A stretch of 33,504 nt of DNA, from the NCBI GenBank assembly GCA_903927685.1, contig CAIYOB010000283.1, positions 1-33,504 of the forward strand, in the 5' to 3' direction. The notes beneath the pieces are model-generated. The model was not told the DNA's origin. It saw nothing but the letters and a program-made list of their open reading frames with translations, and made no database searches. The translations under genes and the position numbers were made by a program. Positions 1 to 6,784 of the stretch are shown here, in pieces; position 1 is the stretch's first letter; the number at the start of each line of letters is the position of its first letter. Source of the DNA: an uncultured Planctomycetaceae bacterium. GTDB lineage: Bacteria; Planctomycetota; Planctomycetia; Pirellulales; Pirellulaceae.

Positions 1-1
1 C

Positions 2-1171
2 GACCCGGAGGGCTGGCAAGGCGTCACCAGCCGCAACGCTTATCATCGCCACCAGGTGACGTTGGACAAGGACGGCGTCGGGCGAACCGATTTCGTCCGG
101 GATCACGATCACGCGGTGACGGCCACGGGTTCGGGCAGCGAACAACGGTACGTCGTGGGCCCCCAGCAAGGCGCTTTGGTGGCCCGCGTGCCGCAATACG
201 GCAAGCTGCGTTTCCTGGACCGGACGGGCCGCGAGAGCGAAGGCATCAGCGTCGGCAAGGAATGGTCCTATCGCAAGTACATCGAGGGCGGATCGCTGGC
301 CTCGGCGGCGTGGACCTTTTCCGGGATCTCGGCCGCGGATTTCCCCGACGGCCTGCCGCTGGAAATGAATATCAGCGTGTTCCGCACGTACAAGGGTGAT
401 ATCGTCTCGGGCATTCTCGGGTCGATCACGGTCAGGCACCCGCGGACGGGGCTCAGCAGCGAACGGATTCTGTTCACCTCCCGCGAGTTCACGGTGTACC
501 GGCACGAGATCCCGCGCAAGTTGAAAGCGGTTGAGCCCAACGGGACGGTCAAGGATGTCGATCTGTTCGAGAGCCTGGTGGACGAGGACGGCAACGTCGA
601 GATTCGAGTCCAGTGCGAGGAGCGGTCCCAGTATTTCGGGATGGCCCAGGCCGACGTCTACATCCGGGGCGGCGACGCGCCGTTCGCCCTGAATTTCTGC
701 AAGGCCTACCTGGGTCTCTGGCTGCAGATGCTGATCATCACCTGCTTTGGCGTGGTGCTCAGCACCTTCCTGAGCGCCCCGGTGGCGCTGTTCGCGACCG
801 GAATCACGCTGGTCATCGGCTTGTTCCGCGAGTTCATCGTCAGCGTGGCCACGGGCGAACAGGTCGGTGGCGGCCCGCTCGAGTCGTTCGTGCGGATCAT
901 TACGCAGATGAATCAGACCATCGAACTCGACCTGGGCAAGCCGGTCGAGTGGGTGATCAAAGGGTTTGACGCGGTCCTGATGTTCTTCATGTGGATCGCG
1001 GCCAACATCTTCCCCGACTATCGCGCGCTCGACACCTCGCGGTTCGTGGCGTACGGATTCAACATCGACGGGAATCTCCTGGCGCAGCATTGCCTGATCG
1101 CCTTGGCGTATTTCGTGGTGCTGTCTGTCTTCGGCAACTTCTTCTTGAAATCACGGGAGATCGCGGCATGA
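2..1171 (+). CDS. C-terminal part of a multi-pass membrane protein, ABC-2 permease-like (5' end outside window)
   Basis: The frame is open from base 2 with no stop, so the gene starts before the window; the GTG at 56 is only an internal valine codon. The visible part is a roughly 230-residue soluble, beta-rich domain followed by four hydrophobic segments near the C-terminus (LWLQMLIITCFGVVLSTFL, VALFATGITLVIGLF, AVLMFFMWIAANIF, HCLIALAYFVVLSVFG). It ends in NFFLKSREIAA, a short basic tail typical of ABC-2-type permeases. A large extracytoplasmic domain between transmembrane segments is compatible with planctomycete ABC permeases, but no ATPase partner is visible to confirm this. The stop overlaps the start of the next gene (ATGA), so the two are probably co-translated. 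Membrane location is secure; the permease role is inference. Confidence 0.7.
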   Translation, partial: DPEGWQGVTSRNAYHRHQVTLDKDGVGRTDFVRDHDHAVTATGSGSEQRYVVGPQQGALVARVPQYGKLRFLDRTGRESEGISVGKEWSYRKYIEGGSLASAAWTFSGISAADFPDGLPLEMNISVFRTYKGDIVSGILGSITVRHPRTGLSSERILFTSREFTVYRHEIPRKLKAVEPNGTVKDVDLFESLVDEDGNVEIRVQCEERSQYFGMAQADVYIRGGDAPFALNFCKAYLGLWLQMLIITCFGVVLSTFLSAPVALFATGITLVIGLFREFIVSVATGEQVGGGPLESFVRIITQMNQTIELDLGKPVEWVIKGFDAVLMFFMWIAANIFPDYRALDTSRFVAYGFNIDGNLLAQHCLIALAYFVVLSVFGNFFLKSREIAA

Positions 1172-3009
1172 GCCAGGATCTGTCCTTCTGGCGCAAGGTG
1201 GTCTATATCGGCGTGGTCGTCCTGCTGCTGTTCCCGCTGTTCTGGATCGGCCAGCCGGCGACGCGGTCCAGTGCCGGCGGCATCTTGGCTCGCTTGCGCG
1301 CCGAGAACAACCTGTCGCAGGCTGAATTGGGCGAGATCGACCCGGCCGGGGAATCGATGAAACTCGCCACGCTGGGGCTGCGCAATGTGGCCGCCAACCT
1401 GCTGTGGGAGAAGAGCTTCGAGTACAAGAAGAAGGAAGACTGGGAGGGTCTCTCGGCGACCTTGAACCAGATCACCAAGCTGCAGCCGAACTTCATCACC
1501 GTCTGGGAGCACCAGGCGCACAACCTGTCGTACAACGTGTCTGTGGAGTTCGACGACTACCGGATGCGGTACCACTGGGTCAAGAAAGGGATCGACTTTC
1601 TGGGCGAGGGCATCCGCAAGAATCGCGAGAACCCGCGGCTGCTGCATAACACCGGCTGGATCATGGGCCAGAAGATCGGCCGGGCCGACGAGCATGTCCA
1701 GTTCCGCAAACTGTTCAGCGAAGACACGGATTTCCACGACGCCATCCATACCAACGGCATCCCGATCGACCAGGGCTACGGTTGGGATAACCGGCCGGAC
1801 AATTGGCTGGTCGGCCAGCTGTGGTATCAGCGGGCCGAGCGGGCGGTCGATAAGGGGATTCCGCTGAAGGGCAAGAGCCCCTTGATCTTCCACGCGGACA
1901 ACCCGATGTCCAGGATCAACTACTCCTCGACCATCGAGGACGAGGGCGTGCTCGGCGAAACGGCCCAGCTGGCCTGGAGCGAGGCCGGTAAAGGCTGGAC
2001 GCAGTACGGCCTGCGCCCCATTCCCACGTCGTGGGGCCACAACGTTCAGCTGGGCGCGTACGCCCAGGTCAATGAGGAAATCGAGCGGCTGCGGAAACGG
2101 CTCGAACAACTGGCCCCCGGCGTCCGCGAGGAGATCCGGAAGGAAAAGGTCGCTGCGTTGACCCCGGAACTTCGCGAGGCGCTCGACGTTCCGGAGGATA
2201 AGCTGACGGAACAGAACTACGCGCTCCACATGGATGCCCTCGGCAAAACGGCGGTCGGCCACCGCGAAGTCGCTCGGCGAGCACCCGAGCAGAACCGGGA
2301 CGCCGCCGAGGTACTTGCCGAACGGCTGATCGATCAGGAACTTCTGTCCAGCCGGATTTCCCACTACCGCAGCATTGTCAACTATGAGTATTGGGATTAC
2401 CGCTGTATGGCCGAACAGACGGCAACCGCCGTCGCCGCGCGCGAGTTGCTGTACAAGGCCAAGAAAGCCTACGAAGCCGCCGAAATGGGCGACGCCCGCA
2501 AGCTGTACGAAGCTTCGTGGCGCGACTGGCGGAAGATCTATGACCAGTATCCCCGCCTGATGGACGACATCTCGGCCGAAGAGCTGACCAGCGGAATCAA
2601 GCAGTACCAGCGGGTCTTGCAGCACTTGGACGCCCCCCTGCCGGCCGACTTCCCCTTGATCGACCTGCTGCAGCGGATGCAGGACCGGGACGAAGGCATC
2701 AAGGAAATGTACCGGCAACTGGGCACTCCGTTGCAGCCGCCCGCCGGAGAACCCGCGGCACAGGATCCGGCGAAGCAACCGCCTGCCGGCGAGGCGAAAC
2801 CGGGCGAAGCCCAACCCCCGTCGGAACCGGCCAAACCCGCTGCGGAACCGGCCAAGCCGGCCGCGGAGGAAGCCAAGCCGGCGCCGCAGCCGGCCGAGCC
2901 CGCGGCACCCGAGGCCAAGCCGACGGCGGAGGAAGCCAAGCCGGCACCACAGCCGACCGAGCCCGCGGCACCCGAGGCCACGCCGGCGGCCGAGGAAGCC
3001 AAGCCCTAG
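1168..3009 (+). CDS. Membrane-anchored protein with Pro/Ala/Lys-rich C-terminal tail, function unknown
   Basis: 613 residues. The start is ATG at 1168, inside the stop of the upstream membrane-protein gene (ATGA); the frame is open further upstream but that part shadows the upstream gene. One N-terminal transmembrane segment (about residues 9-28, VVYIGVVVLLLFPLFWIG) lacks a clear cleavage site, suggesting an anchored protein facing the periplasm. The middle is helical and rich in W, Y and charged residues, with TPR-like stretches (WEGLSATLNQITKLQPNF; RELLYKAKKAYEAAEMGDA). The last ~80 residues are built of EAKPAPQP/EPAAPEA repeats and are probably a disordered, wall- or matrix-contacting tail. 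I do not recognise a named family. Coupling to the permease-like gene suggests a shared envelope role, which is inference. Confidence 0.85.
   Translation: MSQDLSFWRKVVYIGVVVLLLFPLFWIGQPATRSSAGGILARLRAENNLSQAELGEIDPAGESMKLATLGLRNVAANLLWEKSFEYKKKEDWEGLSATLNQITKLQPNFITVWEHQAHNLSYNVSVEFDDYRMRYHWVKKGIDFLGEGIRKNRENPRLLHNTGWIMGQKIGRADEHVQFRKLFSEDTDFHDAIHTNGIPIDQGYGWDNRPDNWLVGQLWYQRAERAVDKGIPLKGKSPLIFHADNPMSRINYSSTIEDEGVLGETAQLAWSEAGKGWTQYGLRPIPTSWGHNVQLGAYAQVNEEIERLRKRLEQLAPGVREEIRKEKVAALTPELREALDVPEDKLTEQNYALHMDALGKTAVGHREVARRAPEQNRDAAEVLAERLIDQELLSSRISHYRSIVNYEYWDYRCMAEQTATAVAARELLYKAKKAYEAAEMGDARKLYEASWRDWRKIYDQYPRLMDDISAEELTSGIKQYQRVLQHLDAPLPADFPLIDLLQRMQDRDEGIKEMYRQLGTPLQPPAGEPAAQDPAKQPPAGEAKPGEAQPPSEPAKPAAEPAKPAAEEAKPAPQPAEPAAPEAKPTAEEAKPAPQPTEPAAPEATPAAEEAKP
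2866..3006 (+). repeat. 63-bp in-frame tandem repeat, 2.25 copies, in the tail of the preceding gene
   Basis: Units run 2866-2928 and 2929-2991, with a partial third unit at 2992-3006. Each full unit encodes 21 residues beginning EEAKPAPQP and ending PEA(K/T)P(T/A)A. The copies are near-identical at DNA level, which points to recent slippage or unequal exchange rather than selection on the peptide alone. Copy number may vary between strains. Confidence 0.85.
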
Positions 3010-3078
3010 CACCAAATGGGATCTCGGGGGTTCGTCGGTCGGCTAGAAGATCACGGTTCGGCCCGCTCCGCGACCAGC

Positions 3079-3540
3079 ATGGCCATCGTTGCCAAAGTCG
3101 GCAAAGGCGGGGGCGGCGCGGGGGCCGTGGGCGCGGCCGTGGCGATTGACGAGGTCGCTAATATCACGCGGGCGCAGGTGGACGGGTCCACCCTCAAGGC
3201 CTCGAGTGACATCGGACTCTCCGCCCAGTCGCACGCCGTGATCGACGCGTTGACGCTCGCCGCGGCCGGCAGTGTGGCGACCGACAAGGGACCGTCGATC
3301 GCAATCGCCGGCGCGGGAGCCGCCGCGGTCAATGCGATCACCAACAGCATTGAGGCGGTCGTCAGCGGCGGCAGTTCCGTGGATTCCGCCAGCGGCGAAT
3401 TGGCACTGGAGGCGTTGGACCCGTCGCAGATCGCCGCAAATGCTGCTGGCGGTTCCGTGGCCATCTCTGCCGGGAAGGGTGGTTCCGCAGCAGTGGCGGT
3501 CGGCGTCTCGGTGGCGCGGAACGGCATCGACAACGGTCGG
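3079..3540 (+). pseudogene. Remnant of a giant repetitive filamentous adhesin (leukotoxin/haemagglutinin-like beta-helix)
   Basis: The frame encodes Ala/Gly/Val-rich strand-turn repeats, such as AVGAAVAIDEVANITRAQV, SIAIAGAGAAAVNAITNSIE and SAAVAVGVSVARNGIDN. This alternation is typical of the long beta-solenoid repeats of very large surface proteins in planctomycetes and cyanobacteria. Here only about 155 residues remain. There is no signal peptide, no ribosome-binding site, and no other domain. After 3540 the frame passes through a short duplicated stretch (DNGRADNGRAG) and then unrelated sequence, staying open to 3942 where it would run into the 3' end of the opposite gene. A short translated protein from ATG 3079 cannot be excluded, but a decayed internal piece is more likely. 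Confidence 0.6.
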
Positions 3541-3583
3541 GCGGACAACGGTCGGGCGGGCAGCGGTCTTGAATCCAGCGGAC

Positions 3584-3781
3584 ATGGGCCCGATACTGAC
3601 GTTTCCAGAGCCGAAACTCAAACCTGCACGTTGGTCTCCCAAGTTGCGCATTCTCAAGGTCCCCGCCGGCCCCGTGCCGGTGGAATCCGGTTCGAGAACC
3701 ACACGAATCCCCGCGCTTGGGGATGGGCCTCGTCTGATCGCCAAACCTGGCTCCACCGAGAAGGGCTCGGAGGGGGCCTGA
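3584..3781 (+). other. Short open frame, possible C-terminal gene fragment
   Basis: Frame 3584-3781 (ATG, 65 residues) has a protein-like composition, PEPKLKPARWSPKLRILKV followed by a Gly/Pro/Ser-rich end, with a mixed codon pattern. No ribosome-binding site precedes it and I recognise no family. It lies in another frame immediately after the adhesin remnant and may be part of the same debris. It could also be chance. Confidence 0.2.
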
Positions 3782-3813
3782 CTTGGCTCCAGGGGGACGG
3801 TTATCGTCCGCGA

Positions 3814-5013
3814 CTACGAGACCTTCTTGAGCAGCATGCCGACCAGCCCCAGTTCCTGGATCTTCCGGAACAGCAGTTGCTGAATTTCGGGATCTTCACT
3901 CAGTCTTCCCATCGGACTGCCATCCTGCGGGGCCTGAAGTGACGTCCCGATCACGCGGTATTCCACGGGCACCGGCGTACCGCAGATCTCCTGGATCAGC
4001 TGCCTGAGGGTCTGCTCGCGTTGCTGAGCCGCCTCGAGAGTCGTCGCTGTGCGACAGCCCTGGGACAGAAGCACATCGCGGCAGGTCTGCACAAAAATCG
4101 GGTCCTCTGCGTAGGCGTGGCCGCCGCGCACCCGCAGGATCCGGGAGATCAAAATGGCTGGCCGAACGCTGGCGCTGCCGGTCTTGAGTCCGGCATCGCG
4201 GAAGGCTCGAACCAGAGCGACAATCCGCTTGACCTCGGCCAAAGGCAGTCCCGAGCGGGCTTGGGTGATCCCGGCCTCCGTCTCGGCATCGAACCCGCTC
4301 AGGAGGATCGTCACCATGCGATCCAAGAGCGCATCTTGAGCGCCGTGAACCCCGGCGTAGTCGGCGGGATTGCTGGTGAAGAGAATCCGAAAATCGGGGT
4401 GCACTGCCAGCTGCTGACCGCGCAACGGCAACACCCGCTCCTCCAAGACGGACAGCAACACATTGTTGGCTTCGGGCCGCGAACGGGTGAATTCGTCATA
4501 GACTACGGTGCAGCCCTGCTGGCAAGCCTCGGTAAGAGCCCTGCCAACCCACAGGGGCTTGGATTCTTCCTCAACCTTGAGCACGGTGTGGACGTACTCG
4601 TCGCGAGTATAACTGCGTTGGTAGCCGCTCTCCTTGCCCACCAGATCCGACGTGCCCATCTGGTCGTCACCATGGATCAGCACCACGGGCCGGCCTAGTT
4701 GCCGGGCCACGTGGAGGGCGATGGTCGTCTTGCCGCTTCCCGCTGGTCCGGACAGGTGAACGTGCAGGCCATTCTGGAGATAGACCAGCGTACGATCGAC
4801 CAGGTCCTTCACCAACGGCGTCTCGACGAACTCCGCAGGGGCCACCGGTTCTGGAAAAGACCTTGGGGTCGACAGGGCTTCCTTCTTCTGGACGGGCTCA
4901 GGCGTGAAACTGAACTCGTCCTTACAAAAAGGGCACGAGTAGCGGCGCTTCCGCCCGGCGTCCACCCGCACTTCTCGATGGCACCAAGGGCAGGCCGCCA
5001 ATTGTGTCTCCAT
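3814..5013 (-). CDS. gvpN: GvpN-type AAA+ ATPase (MoxR/CbbQ group) with N-terminal zinc ribbon
   Basis: 399 residues. The start is ATG at 5013, preceded by AAGGAG seven bases upstream. Residues 8-30 form a zinc ribbon (CPWC, 15 residues, CPFC), then a Pro-rich linker to about residue 60. The AAA+ core follows: FVETPLVKDL at 62, Walker A GPAGSGKT at 89-96, RPVVLIHGDDQMGTSDLVG near 108, Walker B TVVYDE at 169-174 followed by FTRSRPEANNVLLSVLEE, sensor-1 TSN at 213-215 and arginine finger LLDR near 232. These blocks match the gas-vesicle protein GvpN, which is known to be needed for normal gas vesicle enlargement. The zinc ribbon and an extended C-terminus (about 310-399) are not usual for GvpN. 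No gvpA or other gas-vesicle gene is nearby, so the present function may differ. Family assignment is strong; the role is uncertain. Confidence 0.85.
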   Translation of the reverse strand: METQLAACPWCHREVRVDAGRKRRYSCPFCKDEFSFTPEPVQKKEALSTPRSFPEPVAPAEFVETPLVKDLVDRTLVYLQNGLHVHLSGPAGSGKTTIALHVARQLGRPVVLIHGDDQMGTSDLVGKESGYQRSYTRDEYVHTVLKVEEESKPLWVGRALTEACQQGCTVVYDEFTRSRPEANNVLLSVLEERVLPLRGQQLAVHPDFRILFTSNPADYAGVHGAQDALLDRMVTILLSGFDAETEAGITQARSGLPLAEVKRIVALVRAFRDAGLKTGSASVRPAILISRILRVRGGHAYAEDPIFVQTCRDVLLSQGCRTATTLEAAQQREQTLRQLIQEICGTPVPVEYRVIGTSLQAPQDGSPMGRLSEDPEIQQLLFRKIQELGLVGMLLKKVS

Positions 5014-5353
5014 TCACCATCTCCTTGCTTTGCGCTTCCCGCCAGCAACGTGTCAAGCTCGAGTCCGACGGACACAGCCGGACGTGGCGCCGCGTCACAT
5101 GAATATCATAGTACTTGCTGCCTTAGAAAGTCTTGTGCCAGAGTCGCTCTGCAGGCTAGGCTACAGGCTCCGTTCGCCCGTAAGTTCCGTTGTCGTCGGC
5201 CTTTGTGACCGCGAAAAAAAGGCGAGCTGGGGAGTCGCACCATTCCGCCAGGATCACACGTCAGGCAGCGATCGCCTGCTCCGTGGGCAGCGTCGTTTGC
5301 TGTCCGCATGATTGGTGATAAGGAGATCGGATTAGGTTCAAGTTCAGCGTGGC
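5014..5353. other. Intergenic region upstream of the gvpN-like gene
   Basis: 340 bases between the start of the minus-strand ATPase gene and the 3' end of the minus-strand propeller gene. It is less GC-rich than the flanks in places (around 5100-5135). It must hold the promoter of the ATPase gene unless that gene is read from upstream. I see no credible gene, hairpin terminator or repeat in it. Confidence 0.5.
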
Positions 5354-6655
5354 TTAGCGAAGGCAAACCAGGTGCTTGTCCGTGCGAATGAAGAGCCGCC
5401 CGCCAGACACTGCCGGCGACGCCTGACAGCGTTCGTTCAGCGGGTTCCGGGCGAGGATTTTGAATTCCGGTCCCGCGGCAAGCACCACGGTTTCCCCGTC
5501 CTCGGACAGGAAGTAGATGCGGCCGTCCGCAAAGACCGGCGAGGCGCAGTACCTGCCCCCCAGCCGCTCCTGGTACACGATCTCGCCGGTGGCCGCCTGG
5601 TAGCAGGTGACAATCCCGGCATCCGTGACGGCGTAGAGATAGGGCTTTACGTATAGCGGCGAGGCCTGCATCGGCACGCCCTTCCGCTGTTCCCAGGCGA
5701 TGTGGGTGGCCGTGACGTCCCCTTGCCCGCCCGTCCGCACCGTGCGCAACGTCGGAGCGACGAACCCGGACGAGGTGAAAATGAGGCCGTCGCCCATCAC
5801 CGGGCTCGGCGTGACGCCCTCGCCTTCGCTGGCCACATTCCAGATGAGTGCGCCCGTCCGGGGGTCAAAACCCTGAATGCAGTTGCCCGCGCAACTGATC
5901 AGTTGCACGGTTTCCCCGTCACGCAAGATATTCGGTGTGACGTGCGCGATCCGCGACAGGCCGCGTTTGGCAGTCCAAACGCGCCGGCCGGAGCGCGAGT
6001 CCAAGGCCACGATGAACGCCTGGTCCCACGGAATCTGCCAGCCCGTGCGTTCCTCGTCGGTGTTGTTCGGGTACGTGCCAGCCTGCCCCACGCGCATGCT
6101 GCCGTCGTACGGCATGATGAGCAAGCCCTCGTGCAGCAGGGGCGACGCACCCAGTCCGTGCCGGCTGTAGAAGGAAACCTCCCGGTTGGTCCACAGCACG
6201 CCGCCCGTGAAATCGAGCGCGGCCATGCTGCCGCCGCTGAACACGGCATACACGCGCTCGCCGTCGGTGCAAGGCGTGGGAGTGGCATGGGAGTTCTTGC
6301 CCTCCTTGTACCCGGGGACCTGCTCCAGCACCACCGTATCCCACAGGATCCGGCCGCTGCCGGCGTCCAGGCACAGGGCATGGCACTTGTGGCCGTCCTC
6401 CAGCGCCGCCGTGAGGAAGATCCGTTCGCCCCACACGATGGGAGACGACCATCCCTCGCCAGGGATCGGCGTCTTCCACGCCACGCCCTTGGTGACATTC
6501 CACTCGAGGGGCACGCCGGCCTCCGTCGAAATGCCCTGCCCCGTGGGGCCGCGAAAGCCGGGCCAGTTTTCCGCCTCGGCCGTCGTCCAGGTCAGGCCCA
6601 GGAATCCGAAACTGAGCCAGAAACAGCGGGTTGCGCGTGTCGTTGTCATAGCCAT
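5354..6655 (-). CDS. Secreted PQQ-like beta-propeller repeat protein
   Basis: 433 residues. The N-terminus has a signal peptide (hydrophobic CFWLSFGFLGLTW, probable cleavage near AEA-EN) followed by NWPGFRGPTGQG, a hallmark of planctomycete PQQ-like propellers. Blades are visible as repeated W/G patterns: WSSPIVWGERIFLTAA, ATPTPCTDGERVYAVFSGG, GASPLLHEGLLIMPYDGS, FIVALDSRSGRRVWTAKRG, ASPVFADGRIYFLSEDG and ASPAVSGGRLFIRTDKHLV. The fold is that of BamB and quinoprotein dehydrogenases, but no quinone-binding or catalytic signature is evident, so a structural or binding role in the cell envelope is more likely than enzyme activity. The gene stands alone, 130 bases downstream of the next minus-strand gene. 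Family confident, function open. Confidence 0.88.
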   Translation of the reverse strand: MAMTTTRATRCFWLSFGFLGLTWTTAEAENWPGFRGPTGQGISTEAGVPLEWNVTKGVAWKTPIPGEGWSSPIVWGERIFLTAALEDGHKCHALCLDAGSGRILWDTVVLEQVPGYKEGKNSHATPTPCTDGERVYAVFSGGSMAALDFTGGVLWTNREVSFYSRHGLGASPLLHEGLLIMPYDGSMRVGQAGTYPNNTDEERTGWQIPWDQAFIVALDSRSGRRVWTAKRGLSRIAHVTPNILRDGETVQLISCAGNCIQGFDPRTGALIWNVASEGEGVTPSPVMGDGLIFTSSGFVAPTLRTVRTGGQGDVTATHIAWEQRKGVPMQASPLYVKPYLYAVTDAGIVTCYQAATGEIVYQERLGGRYCASPVFADGRIYFLSEDGETVVLAAGPEFKILARNPLNERCQASPAVSGGRLFIRTDKHLVCLR

Positions 6656-6784
6656 CCAGAATTCGTACTAGGGAAGGATTTTCAGTTCTGCTCCAGGTCG
6701 GTGGCCGGCGGTCTGCGGTTCGGCATCGGAGAGACCGACGCCCCGTCCTGGTGGATCGGCCCGCGCGGTCCGGAATGTGGAAGC

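Noticed and set aside
1018..3015. Long minus-strand open frame opposite the tail-repeat protein
   Set aside because: Low-complexity Leu/Gly/Arg product, fully antisense to a gene with a clear membrane anchor and a coupled start.
3690..3705. GGTTCGAGAACC resembling a tRNA T-arm
   Set aside because: No acceptor, D or anticodon arms could be folded around it.
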